From assembly GCA_019925795.1 (NCBI GenBank), contig CM034307.1, forward strand, positions 64,604,864-64,668,863: a stretch of DNA of 64,000 bases, read 5' to 3'. Below, in pieces: positions 48,201 to 60,109 of the stretch. The DNA comes from Dendrobium chrysotoxum. Its lineage: Eukaryota; Streptophyta; Magnoliopsida; Asparagales; Orchidaceae. The position numbers and the translations under genes are program-made. The notes under the pieces are model-generated. The model searched no databases, was not told where the DNA came from, and saw only the letters and a program-made list of their open reading frames with translations. Positions within the stretch are counted from its first letter, which is position 1, and each line of letters begins with the position of its first letter.

Positions 48201-51200
48201 AACTCAATTCCGTTTGGACTTTGTCACAAGCTGTCAATTTCGCCCTTAAGGCGGAAATTCAGCTGGCTAGACACTCCTGGAACTTTACTTATAGACGAAA
48301 ACACGGTGAGCATCCGCTTGAAGCGAAGGCAACTGGACATACCAAGAAGACCATTCAGAGCCAACCATCACCCAATGCGGGTCCGTCCGCCGTGCCTGAT
48401 TCAAAGCTACCGCCCAAACCAAGAATGCTTGTGAAGGAGAATCCGTATTCGAGGCCCTTAACCTTGAAGTGCTTCCGATGCTTCTAGACCGGTCATAAGT
48501 CTAACGAGTGTCCCACCAGACCACAGATCCAAATTGCTAAAGGGGAGTTGGAGGATCTGATTGTTGACTTAACTGAAGACGCAGAGCCAGAAACAGAGGA
48601 CCTGGTGGTGTATGAAGGTGAAAATGTTGTGCTATGGAAAAACTTTTGTTGGAACCATGAAAATCCAACACTTCCCAGCGTAATGCTATTTTTCGCACCC
48701 ACTGCACCAATAACGGCAAGGTCTGCGAGCTACTTATAGATAATAGATGTAATGAAAACGTAGTCTCGTGTTCATTGGTGCAAGCACTCCAACTAAAGAC
48801 AACCAGTAATCCACACCCCTATAAGATAAGTTGGGTAAAAAAAGGGGTAGGGATATTAGTGACGGAAATGTGCCGGGTCACTTTTTCCATTGGTAAGCAA
48901 TACACTTGCGAAGTCCTTTGTGACTTTCTTGAAATGGATGTGTGCCACATTATCTTAGGTTGTCCTTGGCAATATGACAATGGAGCCACGTACGACTGTC
49001 ATATGAATATGTACTCCTTAGAATGAAAAGGGAGATGGTTGAGACTGCTATCGAATACCAATACCAACAATACTTATAAAGGCAAAGACAGAGTTGCTTT
49101 TCATCTTGTCACAGATGCTGTCTTGCTTGCTCAAAGAAATTGAGAAGAGATGTATGCACTTGTAGTGACCGAAACCCCTATTCCTGAATCTGAGATTCTA
49201 CTATCTGAACCGATTATGTCCTTACTTCAGCAGTTTGTGAATATTATCCCCAACGAGCTACAATTAGGTCTCCCACCAATGAGGGCAATTCGACACCAGA
49301 TAGATCTGATCCTAGATGGTGTTAATCTACCAAATCTACCTCATTACATGGTGAGTCCGAGGGAGCATGAGATACTTCAAGTGATGGTGCAAGAATTATT
49401 GAAAAGAAGCTCATTCAGCCTAGTCTAAGCCCCCGCGCAGTCCCGCTTTAATCATCCCAAAGAAAGACAACAAGTGGAGGATGTGTATAGACAATAGAGC
49501 TATCAACAAAATCACTACCAAATTTCGATTTCCAGTCCCTCGGCTAGAAGACTTGCTAGACAAACTTGCTGGGTCAGAGTATTTCTCCAAGTTGGATCTC
49601 CGTAGTGGTACCATTAGATACAAATCCGTCCAGGTGACGAATGGAAGATCGCCTTTAAGACCAGTCATGGGCTATTTGAATGGAGGGTAATGCCGTTCGG
49701 ATTGTGCAATGCGCCCGCTATATTTATGCGACTAATGAATGAGGTACTTAAGGACTACCTTAACAGCTTTTGTGCTGTTTATTTCGATGACATCTTAGTT
49801 TATAGCAAGTCACTATTGGAGCATATCCATCACCTCACGTTGATCCTACAAGCCCTTTGAGGCCATCGACTATTCCTAAACCATGCCACATGTGAATTGG
49901 CTTCCACCAAAGTATACTTCCTGGGTTTCATTATATCTGTATCAGGCATAGCCACAGACCCACGCAAGGTGGACGCCATCGTCAATTGGCACCGCCCACG
50001 TTCCTTGTTTGACGTTTAAAGCTTCCATGGTCTTGCAAACTTTTATCTCTGTTTTATTTGCGGGTTTAACATCATTATGACTCATATCACTGATTGCTTA
50101 AAGGTTAAACAATTCTCTTGGGACGAAGAAAAACAACGCAGCTTGGAATCCATCAAACAAGCTTTGACGACAATCCTCGTTCTAGCACTGCCCAACTTCG
50201 AACTGCCATTTTAAGTTGATTCAGACGCCTCTGCACTCGGAATTGTCATAGTCCTATCGCAACTAGACAAACCCATAGAATATTTCAGCGAAAAATTGAG
50301 CCTAGCGAGGCAGAAGTGGATGGTATACGAATAGGAGTTGTATGCTGTGATTCGAGCACTCAAGCATTGGGAACATTATCTGTTGTATAGGGACTTTGTC
50401 TTGTGTAGTGATCACCGTGCTTTATAGTTCATCAACACACAAAAGAACATTAATCGAATGCATGCTCAGTGGGTCAGAAATTTATATTTGTTTTGAAACA
50501 CAAGTCCGGAAGCCAAAATCGTGTAGTAGACGCGCTTAACAGGCGAACAACATTACTAACACAATTACATACTGAAATTATCGGACTCGATTGCTTAAAA
50601 TATCTATATCCAACTCCTCAGGTCAACCAAAGGCTTATTTTTCCCTATGACATGGGTACCTGTTTAAAGGAAATACACTTTGCATTCTCTGTTCGTCATG
50701 GAGACAACAAATGATTCAGGAAGCTCATAGTGGAGGTCTGGCCACCCATTTGGGTCGAGAAAAGATGCTCATCCAACTTAGGCAAGATTCTTTTGGCCCA
50801 AACTACATAAAGACGTTTCACGCCTGGTGGAGCGCTGTCCTGTTTGTTAGGAATACAAGGGCCATAAGCAGAACTCTGAGTTGTATACCCCATTGCCTGT
50901 ACCTGCATCCATATGGGAAGATGTTAGCATTGATTTTATCCTGGGGCTACCTCGGACAAGGAAGGGATCGAATTCGATCATGGTCGTAGTCGATCGATTT
51001 TCTAAGATGGCTCACTTTATTGCTTGTAAGAAAACTTTAGATGCCGTCAATGTGGCTCGTTTGTTCTTCCAAGAAGTGGTTCGACTACATGGATTACCTC
51101 GAAGCATCACTTCTGATAGGGATGTCAAGGTTATAAGTCATTTTTGGAGAGAGCTTTGGAAACGCTTGCATACAACCATGAACCTTAGCTCGGCGTACCA

Positions 51201-54200
51201 CCCGCAGTCAGATGGCTAAACTGAAGTGGTTAACCGGGCATTGGGCAACATGTTACGCTGCTTAGTGCAGAGCCACCCAAAATAGTGGGAAGAATTCCTT
51301 GGCCAAGCTGAGTTTGCTTATAATTCAATAACTAACCACTCTACCGGAAGATGCCCTTTTAACATTGTTTATACAAAGAGCCCAAACCACATCTTTGATA
51401 TTGTTGTTCTACCCACATGTTCTGATAAAACCGCAACATAGCAGTGTAGGGATATTGCTATCTCCCACATAAAGACTGTGACGACTGATATAACAGTGTA
51501 AGGATGTTTCAGTGGAATAATATGAGTATACTTGCTCAGTCGGCTACTACCACCAATATCACTGAGTATCCCTCCGAACGTGGTAATCCCTCAATGAAGT
51601 CCATGGTCACTTCCTCCTAGACCCTTTCAAGTAAAGCTAAAGGTTGCAATAACCCTCCTGGTGCCATAGTAAGGTACTTATGCCTCTGACACACATCGCA
51701 TCTTGCTAAATTTCTTCCACATCTCAGTGCATGCATTCCCACCCAATATAGCTCAGTAGATAGTCGGCTGTATGTCTTCTGGACTCCTGAATGTCCCCCT
51801 ATCGCACTGCCATGAAATTCCTACAACAGCTTGGGAATATAATTTGAGGATCATGGGAGTACAAACCTCCCTTGGTGGAGTAGGTGGTCTCCTTTCGGAG
51901 CATAATTGCTGTGACTATTCGGGCCCTTCAACAAGTCTTCTTTGATCTTTCTCAATCCTTCATCCTGCTCGCTTTCCCTCCTCAATGCTTCCCAGTCTAA
52001 GATCATTGGTACTGATAAAGCTGCCAACTGTGGCTTATCGGCCCTCCTAGACAAAGCGTCTACTGCTTTATTTTCTAAGCCCAGTCGGTACTGGATCTCA
52101 AAGTTGTATCCAAGCAAATTGGATAGTCATCTCTGGTGCTCCTCTGTGACCATCTGCTGCTCCAACAAATACTTCAGACTCCTCTGGTCTATCCTGACTA
52201 TAAAATGTCTCCACAACAGATAGGGTTGCCACTTCTGAATTGCCAAGAAAATTGCCACCAGTTCCCGTTCATATACTGACATGAGCCTTTACCTGGCTAT
52301 GAGGACTTGGCTGAAATATGCAATAGGTCTTTGGTCTTGCATGAGTACTGCTCCTAACCCATATCCCGATGCATCTGTCTCTACCACAAATGGTCTCTTA
52401 AAATTTGGGAGCGCCAGTACAGGTACACTAGTTATAGCTGTCTTCAGCTCCTGGAATGCTCGAGTTGCTTCCTCCCCCCACTTGAAGTTATCCTTCTTCA
52501 ATTGCTCTATCAAAAGTCTTGCTATGGTGCCGTATCCCTTCACAAACTTCCGGTAGTAACCAGTGAGCCCTAAGAACCCCCGCAACTCTCTTAAATTTTT
52601 AGGAAGAGGCCAGTCCACCATGGCCTGAATCTTGGGCTGGTTAGCTGACACCCTCTCTCTGGACACCACATGCCCTAAATACTCCACCTGTGATTTCCCA
52701 CATGTGCACTTTTTCTAGTTGGCAAACAACTGATGCTCCCTCAAGGTCTCCATTACTGTCTTCAGTACTCCCAGTGTTCTGCATCTATCTTGTTGTATAT
52801 TATACAACAACAACAACAACATTAAGCCTTTATCCCACTACGTGGGGTCGGCTACATGAATCTTTTTTCTCCATTGTGTCCTATTAAAAGTCAAATTCTC
52901 GTTTAAATCTAATAAAGAAAGATCATTTCTAATATTTTCTAACCAAGTCTTTTTAGGTCTACCTCTACCTTTCTTAACATAAGTCAAATCTAAGACCTCT
53001 ACTTTCCTAACCGGGTCATCGGGAGGCCGCCGTTTTACATGACCAAACCATCTAAGGCGACTCTCTCTAATCTTATCTTCCACTGGAGCTACTCCAACCT
53101 TTTCACGAATATGCTCATTTCGTATCCTATCTCTAAGGGTAAAGCCACTCATCCACCTGAGCATCCTCATCTCTGCAACACTTAACTTAGAATTATGCTT
53201 CTCTTTTAATGGCCAACATTCAGCACCATAAAGCATTGCAGGTCTCACCACCATCTTATAGAATTTTCCCTTAAGTTTGAGGGGTACTTTTCTATCACAC
53301 AATAAGCCCGATGCATTCCTCCACTTCAACCATCCAACTTGGATTCTGCTGATAATATCCCCATCTATATCACCATCACTCTGAACAATAGATCCAAGAT
53401 ATCTAAAACGTGTACTCTTATTAATGACTTGATCGGCCAAAGTCACAATGCCCTCACTAGGTCTATTATTACTAAAATTACACTCCATATATTCCATTTT
53501 AGATCTACTCAAGCGAAAACCTTTAGACTCTAAGGTTGACCTCCACAATTCTAGTTTACCTTCAACTCCCTCTCTAGTCTTATCAACAAGAAGAATATCA
53601 TCAGCAAAAAGCATACACCAAGGTACATCCTCTTGCAAATGTCTAGTGAGAACATCGATGACTAAAGCAAAAAGATATGGGCTTAAGGCTGATCCTTGGT
53701 GTAATCCAACCGAAATAGGAAAATACTTGGTCAAACCACCTTGTGTTTGAACACAAGTAATAGCTCCTGCATACATATCTTTAATGATTTGAATATAAGC
53801 GTTATTAACTTCTTTCTTTTCAAGAACTCTCCATAGCACTTCTCTTGGAACTTTATCATATGCTTTTTCTAAATCAATAAATATCATATGTAAATCCTCC
53901 TTATTCTCTCTATATTTCTCCATCAAACCTCTTAATAAATGTATGGCTTCCATAGTAGACCTACCCGGCATAAATCCAAATTGATTTTGAGAAACATTAG
54001 TATCACGCTGCAACCTATGCTCCATAACTCGTTCCCATAGTTTTAAAGTATGACACATTAACTTAATTCCTCTATAATTCGCACAATCTTGTGCATCACC
54101 TTTATTCTTAAAAATAGGGATTAACACACTCATTCTCCACTCATCTGGCATCTTTTTAGTCTTCAAAATAGTATTAAAAAGTTTAGTAAGCCAAGAAATT

Positions 54201-57200
54201 CCTTCATCTCCTAAGCATTTCCACACCTCTATTGGAATATCATCAGGTCCAACAGCTTTTCCACCCTTCATTTTCTTTAAAGCCTCTCTAACTTCGGTTT
54301 TACTAATACGCCGATAAAAACAGAAATCTTTATTTTCATTTAAGGTGCTAAGGTCACTACAGTCAATTTTATTTTCACATTCTTCATTAAAAAGTTTAGC
54401 AAAATATCTCATCCACCTTTGTTGAATATCATCTTCTAAAAAAAGTACTTTTTGATCTTCATCCTTAATACACTTCACTTGAACTAAATCCTTACTACTC
54501 CTATCTCTTTGTTTGGCTAGCTTATACATATATCTTTCTCCCTCCTTAGTATCTAATCTATTATATAAATCACTAAAAGCTAAACTCTTTGCATCACATA
54601 TTGCTTTCTTAGATTCCTTACGTGCCTCTTTATATAATTTCCAATTATCAGAATTTTTACAATTAAACCAATTTTTATAACAAATCTTCTTATTTTTAAT
54701 CTTTTCTTGCACATTTGGATTCCACCACCAACTATTTTTACTATTAGGAGCTTTTCCCTTTGAAACTTCAAGCACATCTTTTGCAATATTCTTAATATTA
54801 CTAGCCACTTTTTCCCACATAACATTAGCATCCTCATGCACAGACAAAATCTTAAGATCTAAAATCTTACTCTCAAAAATATTTTTGTTAATATTCTTTA
54901 AATGCCCCCATCTAATCCTAGGAAAATATTTTACTTTATTTTTTAATTTCTTCCCCATTATCTTCAAGTCCAAAACTAATAAACGATGTTGGGTATATAA
55001 GTTTTCACTCGGAATAACTTTACAATCTTTGCAATCTAAACGATCTAATTTCCTTATAAGAAAATAATCAATCTGAGTTGTATTATATCCATTTTTATAA
55101 GTAATGAGATGCTCATTTCTTTTCTTAAATAATGTATTAACAATTAAAAAATCATAAGCTAAACAAAAATCTAATATGGACTTACCACCTTCATTTGTCG
55201 TTCCAAACCCATGGCCATCATGAATGCTTTTAAAATCATCTACCTCTCTACTAACATGTCCATTTAAATCTCCTCCAATAAAAACTCTTTCTTCAAGAGG
55301 TATCTTTTGTATTAATTCTTCTAAGTCATTCCAAAATTTTAATTTTGAATCCGTCTTGTATATTATAATGTCATCAAAAAATACCAAGACAAACCTTTGG
55401 AGATATGGCTGGAATACTCGGTTCATAAGTGACTGGAAGGTGGCAAGGGCATTGGTGAGGCCTAAAGATATCAACAGGAACTTGTAGTGTCTTTCATGTG
55501 TCCTGAAGTCCGTCTTGTGAACATCTGCTGTCTTTATCCTGGTTTGATGGTATCCTGACTTCAAATCAATTTTGGAGAAGATCATATCTCCAAAGAACTC
55601 ATCCAAGAGTTTGTCTATCATGAGAATAAGAAACTTATCTTGCACTGTTTTCTTATTCAAAGCCCTGTAATCTACATATAACTTCCAACTGCCATCCTTC
55701 TTTTTTATCAACAGTATTAGACTAGAGAAAAGACTCACACTATGTCTGATGATACCTGCTTCCATCATCTCCCTGATCAACCTCTCTATCTCATCTTTCT
55801 GGATTTGGGGGTAACGGATGGTCTGACACTGATGGGAGAAGTCCCTTCTTTCAACTTGATGGCATGCTCGTGCTCTCGAGGCAGTGGTAACCCGACTGGT
55901 GGCTGAAATACGTCCTGATATTGTTGTAGAATCTGTTGGGCCTTCACTGGAATTTCCCCTGCCTTCTGTTCCTGGACCCCTTCTATGCTTTGCAACTCTA
56001 CCAAGTAGCTCGACCTGCATCCTGGATTGTCTTGAGAATGGTTTTTAAGGATATCATGATCTTGCATAAGCTAGCATCCCCTTTAAACACTACTTTCTTC
56101 CCCTCCACTTGTATCTCCATGGTCAATGATTTCTAGTTTACCCTCTTATCCGCCATGGTTTGTAGTCACTTCATCCCCGGAATCACATCCATACTTCCCA
56201 AGTCCAGGGGAAGGAAGTCCTACACCACCTGAATGCCCTGCAAGGTCAGCACCCCTTTACATATCCCTGTGCTCCTCTTTATCTTGCCTGTTCCCATCAT
56301 CACCTCACATCCTTTAGTCTTCACTAATTTCAACCTCAATCGGTCAACCACCCAATTTGAGATGAAGTAGTGGGTAACTCCACTATCCACCAAAATTACC
56401 ACGAACCGCTATCCAATTTTCCCCCTTACTTTTCATGGTGTGATTTGGGGTAAATCCCACCACAGAGTTCAAGGACACCTCCGCCATATCCAAATGCATC
56501 TGTTCTATCTCATCCAAGACATCCTCCTGCTTTTCCCTGCTCTCTTCTTCCCCTTTACAGACCATCAAGACCTAAAGGGCTTGATTCTTACACCTATGCC
56601 GGGTGTAAATCTCTCATTGCACCTGAAATATAGCCCTTTCGTTCGCCTAGCCTGCACTTCTACTTCTGAAAGGCATTTGAAATTGCCTCCAGAACGAACT
56701 TCAGTGCTCTTCTCCTTAGGTGATTCCCTCTGAAATAATACTGTTTGGGTCCTCAGTGCCAAGGTCATAGAGGTGTTCCTGTAAGCCCCTCCTATGTGGT
56801 TTCTTTGGCTGGTCTTCTCTCTCTAATGTTTCTCCTCCACCCTTTGTGCTAGTTCCATTGTCTCCCTCAGCCCTCTAGGCCTCAACACCCTGAGCTCATC
56901 TTGAATGTCTTCCTTAAGGCCCTTCATAAAATTTCGTCCCAACCCTTCCTTAGAAATTCCTCTTAGCCTACCTAAAAGCAGCTCGAACTTCTCCCGATAC
57001 TCCATTACGGTCCCCTCTTGAGTCAAGGCATAGAACTGATCGTGGAGGTCCCCTTCCCGAATGGCTTGGAAACGTTCCAACAAACAATCCTTAAATTCTC
57101 CCCAGGAATAGATCGGATACCTAGCTTCTCTCCATTGAAATCAAGCTAGGACTTTTCCTTCTAAACATAGTCCTGCCGTCATGAGCTTTTGCCCCTCCAT

Positions 57201-59610
57201 CAGACCATTGATGGCAAAGTAACACTCCACCCAGTATACCCAACCCTGAGCATCTTCCTCTTCAAAGACTAGCATCTTTAGCTTCCTTGATCTCACATCC
57301 ATCCCCCAATAATTTCTCCCTTCGTTGGTTCCTCCTGTGTAGTTGTGGTGCGATTCTCTCCCTTCTTCCCTTGGCTGATTTGGGCCCCATGGTTCTGCCC
57401 AACCATGGCTTCTACTGGTCCATCTTTCTTCCTGCCCGGGTGGTCTCCAAAAAGGGTAGGTCTCCCCTCTTCTCTCTGCCATTTCTTTCGGATACCCTGA
57501 TGCAGCTCCCCTTGGGTTTTCCCGGGGTAATTCTTAAGGAAAAACGCTCACCACTTCATCCTCCTCCTCGGAACTTTCTTTCCCTTCCAATTAGCCCTAG
57601 GAGTAGCTGGTGAAGCCTTCAATTGCATCTCGATCAACTTCTTTATCATGCCTTCCATGCTCTTAAATCGGTTCTCCATTCAGTTTTCCATGGATGATAG
57701 TCTCCCTTCCACTATTGTGAACCTCCCTTGTATCCCGAAATATTTTTCCTCCATCGCGGCCCTGAATTGTTCCATCTCTCCTTCCAAAGCCTCAATCTTC
57801 TTTGCAGCCATTTACAGATCTAGGTTCCAACCAGTAAAAAAAAAAAAAGAAAACGACGACGGTAATCTTTAAACAACAAAAAATAGCCAACAGGTAGGAG
57901 ACATGTAGCAGAATTTAGCGAGGAGAACTTGAGATCTTGGTCTTGGACATGGCTCTGATACCAATTTGATACGCCTTGGATTCAATTTCAGCAAACCACA
58001 ACAGGAAATCCACATAAAACAAGCCGAAAACAGCAGATTTAGGGGGAATGGTGGCTGATTTTTATTAATAACACAAAAAGAAACAAAAGATACAAGCGAA
58101 CTACAATTAGAGAGATAGATTGACTCTCCCAAACAACCTAGTCGCCGCTAGGAAGTCCTCACAAAAGAAAAACTGCAAAAAACTACAGCAAACTCGAGAC
58201 ATGCATGCCCCAAAATAAACCCTAGACCCCTCCTTAAATAAGTTCTCAAATTGCCTCCAAAATTTATTTGTTTCCTTATTAATTTCCCTCTTTAATTTAA
58301 ATTCAATTAGAAATTCTTTCCCTCTTGATTTAAATTCAATTAGGAAATCTTTCCTTCTTAAATTCAATTAGGAAATCTTTCCTAATTTAACCTCCCTTTA
58401 ATTCCTCTTATAATATATGAATAAATTCTTTATTGGGCCCCATAAGGGAGGCCGAAATCTCCCCCTTGGATCTTGCTTGGTCCGCCTCTTCCTTTTCCGT
58501 CTCCTCTGCTGCCGTATCACCTTCCTAAACAATTAAATATGATTTAGGAAACCTTCATAAATAATTAAACATGATTTAGGAATTCTCTCTCATATTTCAA
58601 TTCAAAATTAGAATTCTTTCCTTCAATAATTCCCTCCCTATTCCTTCTACTAGCATATTGAATTATAGCCTTGTTGGGCCCCACAAGGGGGGGCTAAATC
58701 TCTCTCCCTTTTGCTCCAGGTTCTGTCTGCTCTAGGTTTGGGTTCGGCTTCTGCTGGACTGGCCAGGTAGGTTGGCCCAGCCCGCCCCCTCCTGCTGTCA
58801 TATCACATATTAATTTCAACTAGTAAAAAGTTCTAGTGCTTGTCTAACTGTGAGGATGCTATAAGCTTGTAAAAATTTGACTTCATTTAATGACTTTTTA
58901 ATTGGTTGATATACCAAATTATGCTTTATTTCTTATATTTTGGATAAAAAACTTTGATTCTATTTCTAGAGGGCATTGGTGGAGATGATTTGTGGCTTTT
59001 TTGTTACTTCGTGGACTGGGGTTGTTAAGTATCATGGGCCTCGTCCTAGCATGAGACCACATCAGGTTATTTTTCTATGTCAGCTTAAGTGAATATTCCC
59101 CATCTCTGTGATATCAATTGTTCTATAATTTAAATACAACTTATTTAATGTGAGCAGGTATTTGTTGCCAATCATACTTCCATGATTGATTTTATCATTT
59201 TAGAACAGATGTCTGCTTTTGCAGTTATAATGCAAAAACATCCAGGATGGGTTGGTATGTTGCAATTCTGGTGTTTTGTAATTTATTCAATAGCTAGGCA
59301 TTTCTCAAAACTAATACCTTTTGTTCCATGATTTAGGTTTCATTCAGACACATATCTTGGAAAGCGTAGGTTGTATTTGGTTCAACCGGACTGAGGCCAA
59401 AGATCGTGAAATAGTGGCAAGAAAGTATGGCACTCCTTATTCTTTGTGCATTAAGTATTGACATTTATAATCCGGTGTCAATGTCTTTAATCCCACCGTA
59501 TGGGCCTTCTCAGATTAAGGCAACATGTTCAAGGTGCTGACACCAATCCTCTTCTAATATTTCCAGAAGGAACCTGTGTAAACAATCAGTATACTGTAAT
59601 GTTCAAAAAG
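45229..59610 (+). CDS. GPAT9: Glycerol-3-phosphate acyltransferase 9, exons 1-8 (3' end off window)
   Basis: GPAT9 is the ER enzyme that adds an acyl group to sn-1 of glycerol-3-phosphate, the first step of membrane lipid and triacylglycerol synthesis. Exons are 45229-45323, 45428-45485, 45605-45723, 45982-46081, 58970-59065, 59158-59254, 59337-59424 and 59514-59610; all GT-AG and in phase, giving 250 codons. The family is about 375 residues, so roughly 125 C-terminal residues, including acyltransferase block IV, lie beyond 59610 and were not found by 64000. Visible motifs: LLDIAPTLTEAAGAIVDDSF; two membrane segments in exons 3-4 (NIYLFPLWCMGVVFRYGILF; VGWIIFFAAFLPVHFL); block I NHTSMID at 161-167; GCIWFNR at 200-206; block III FPEGT at 234-238. 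The start ATG has CACCATGG context. Intron 4 is 12.9 kb, filled by nested transposons. Coding quality is intact throughout. Confidence 0.95.
46281..47324 (+). repeat. 5' LTR of a decayed Gypsy element
   Basis: The 1044-bp segment begins TGTAATAACC and ends TATCACA, a short inverted pair. A primer-binding site TGGTATCAGAG starts at 47331. It contains a TTTTAATATAAATATTCC TATA-like box near 46540 and many GCGCTG/GCGCCGC motifs at 46335-46520. The partner 3' LTR is missing. Confidence 0.7.
47325..51480 (+). pseudogene. Decayed Gypsy gag-pol, lacks integrase end and 3' LTR
   Basis: Broken frames follow the order Gag (about 47380-48480, e.g. GEASAWWKQVRQNRR), zinc knuckle (CFRCF-stop-TGHKSNECP, 48468-48512), protease (LLIDNRCNENVVS near 48735, the catalytic DSG changed to DNR), reverse transcriptase (MCIDNRAINKITTKFRFPVP at 49481; AVYFDDILVYSKS near 49780), RNase H (about 50210-50430) and integrase (DVSIDFILGLPRTRKG; SAYHPQSDG, about 50700-51470). 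Several in-frame stops and frameshifts occur. Protein resemblance is close to the intact chromovirus at 22674-29805. Sequence stops inside the integrase at about 51480. Confidence 0.85.
52805..55355 (-). mobile_element. 5'-truncated RTE LINE nested in a Gypsy RT gene
   Basis: The 2551-bp element has a perfect 12-bp target duplication TTGTATATTATA at 52793-52804 and 55356-55367. On the minus strand its 3' end is GGGATAAAGGCTTAATG plus (TTG)n, as in the other RTE copies here. Its frame is unbroken from the C-terminal part of the APE-type endonuclease (FIGGDLNGHVSREVDDF) through the reverse transcriptase (GGKAVGPDDIPIEVW; FIDLEKAYDKVPRE; SALSPYLFALVIDVL; MLFADDILLV) to the C-terminal region (RLRWFGHVKRRPP). 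The first part of the endonuclease is missing, so it is not autonomous, but the intact frame points to a recent insertion. Confidence 0.95.
52838..56020 (-). CDS. Chimeric 1060-residue open frame: Gypsy RT fused to RTE LINE protein
   Basis: One uninterrupted frame spans the nested junction. Residues 1 to about 221 are Gypsy sequence, with the RT segment KIDLKSGYHQTRI ending at VFFDDIIIY; from about residue 222 the frame is RTE endonuclease C-terminus and RT with the FADD motif. The insertion entered right after the Gypsy catalytic FFDD and by chance kept the frame. The first residues before IERLIREMMEAG are in a frame shifted relative to normal Gypsy RT, so the fusion begins inside decayed DNA. 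No evidence of expression; not a host gene. Confidence 0.7.
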   Translation of the reverse strand: MQVELLGRVAKHRRGPGTEGRGNSSEGPTDSTTISGRISATSRVTTASRARACHQVERRDFSHQCQTIRYPQIQKDEIERLIREMMEAGIIRHSVSLFSSLILLIKKKDGSWKLYVDYRALNKKTVQDKFLILMIDKLLDEFFGDMIFSKIDLKSGYHQTRIKTADVHKTDFRTHERHYKFLLISLGLTNALATFQSLMNRVFQPYLQRFVLVFFDDIIIYKTDSKLKFWNDLEELIQKIPLEERVFIGGDLNGHVSREVDDFKSIHDGHGFGTTNEGGKSILDFCLAYDFLIVNTLFKKRNEHLITYKNGYNTTQIDYFLIRKLDRLDCKDCKVIPSENLYTQHRLLVLDLKIMGKKLKNKVKYFPRIRWGHLKNINKNIFESKILDLKILSVHEDANVMWEKVASNIKNIAKDVLEVSKGKAPNSKNSWWWNPNVQEKIKNKKICYKNWFNCKNSDNWKLYKEARKESKKAICDAKSLAFSDLYNRLDTKEGERYMYKLAKQRDRSSKDLVQVKCIKDEDQKVLFLEDDIQQRWMRYFAKLFNEECENKIDCSDLSTLNENKDFCFYRRISKTEVREALKKMKGGKAVGPDDIPIEVWKCLGDEGISWLTKLFNTILKTKKMPDEWRMSVLIPIFKNKGDAQDCANYRGIKLMCHTLKLWERVMEHRLQRDTNVSQNQFGFMPGRSTMEAIHLLRGLMEKYRENKEDLHMIFIDLEKAYDKVPREVLWRVLEKKEVNNAYIQIIKDMYAGAITCVQTQGGLTKYFPISVGLHQGSALSPYLFALVIDVLTRHLQEDVPWCMLFADDILLVDKTREGVEGKLELWRSTLESKGFRLSRSKMEYMECNFSNNRPSEGIVTLADQVINKSTRFRYLGSIVQSDGDIDGDIISRIQVGWLKWRNASGLLCDRKVPLKLKGKFYKMVVRPAMLYGAECWPLKEKHNSKLSVAEMRMLRWMSGFTLRDRIRNEHIREKVGVAPVEDKIRESRLRWFGHVKRRPPDDPVRKVEVLDLTYVKKGRGRPKKTWLENIRNDLSLLDLNENLTFNRTQWRKKIHVADPT
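57967..58805 (-). repeat. 5' LTR of the minus-strand Gypsy element
   Basis: The 839-bp LTR reads TGATA at its start (58805) and TATCA at its end (57967) on the minus strand, directly followed by the primer-binding site. It contains a (GGAAATCTTTCC)-type short repetition at 58310-58390 and two diverged copies of a block ending in GGGCCCCATAAGG / GGGCCCCACAAGG (about 58435 and 58677). The partner LTR is missing. Confidence 0.75.
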
Positions 59611-60105
59611 GTTGATACCCATTCCCTTTCAATTTTCATATAGCAGGCTATAGATAAATGAAATTTTACTTGCTTATATGTTAATATGAGTTGTGTTGTT
59701 ATTCTAAAAGGGTGCTTTGTCTCAGCTGTATACCTAAGGATGCATGCTAACCGCAAATCCTTTACTTCCTTTACATAATCTCTCTTCTAGATATTTCCTA
59801 TAAAAAAAGTTTGTCTCCAAAAGGTTTTCACATAAAGCTTGATTCAATATAATTTATATCCTTGCTGTAAGTTTTATGAAGAAAGATATGCACCGCGTGT
59901 GATGCGGGTCACCTTTCATCCTCACAAAATGTATGCAATCCTCACTCGTCCACTCCCTATGATCTCGCGTGAGTTGCAAGCCATCCATCTCCCTATGGTT
60001 CTTCAATTGTCATGCGATCCCAATACCGAATGTAATTTTTATTATCATGTAATTGTTGACCTTTGTTTAAAGAACCAAAAAAAAATAAAAGAGTAACAAA
60101 AAATC
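59611..60105. other. Start of GPAT9 intron 8
   Basis: GT donor at 59611. No exon with the expected sequence after VMFKK (GAFEL... in the family) was found. AT-rich with nothing else assignable. Confidence 0.5.
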
Positions 60106-60109
60106 CACA

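Larger units (their letters stand above)
51490..57966 (-). pseudogene. Decayed Gypsy gag-pol on the minus strand, split by an RTE LINE
   Basis: From right to left on the minus strand: primer-binding site TGGTATCAGAGCCATG (57963-57948), Gag (about 57810-56820; CLLERFQAIREGDLHDQFYA), a worn zinc knuckle (LYFRCNERFTPG, about 56640), protease (VILVDSGVTHYFIS, 56400-56350), reverse transcriptase (FSKIDLKSGYHQTRI to VFFDDIIIY at 55368), the RTE insertion, then the rest of RT (MEYLGHVVSRERV from 52687), RNase H (VVETDASGYGLGAVL near 52390; NKAVDALSRRADKPQ near 52060) and integrase start (near 51700). The 3' part of integrase and the 3' LTR are missing. Stops and frameshifts show it is inactive. It is a different Gypsy group from 47325-51480. 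Confidence 0.85.

Noticed and set aside
59709..59760. Possible GPAT9 exon 9 starting GGTGCTTTG
   Set aside because: Only the first few bases fit the expected Gly-Ala-Phe; the following codons do not match the family and a stop follows at once.
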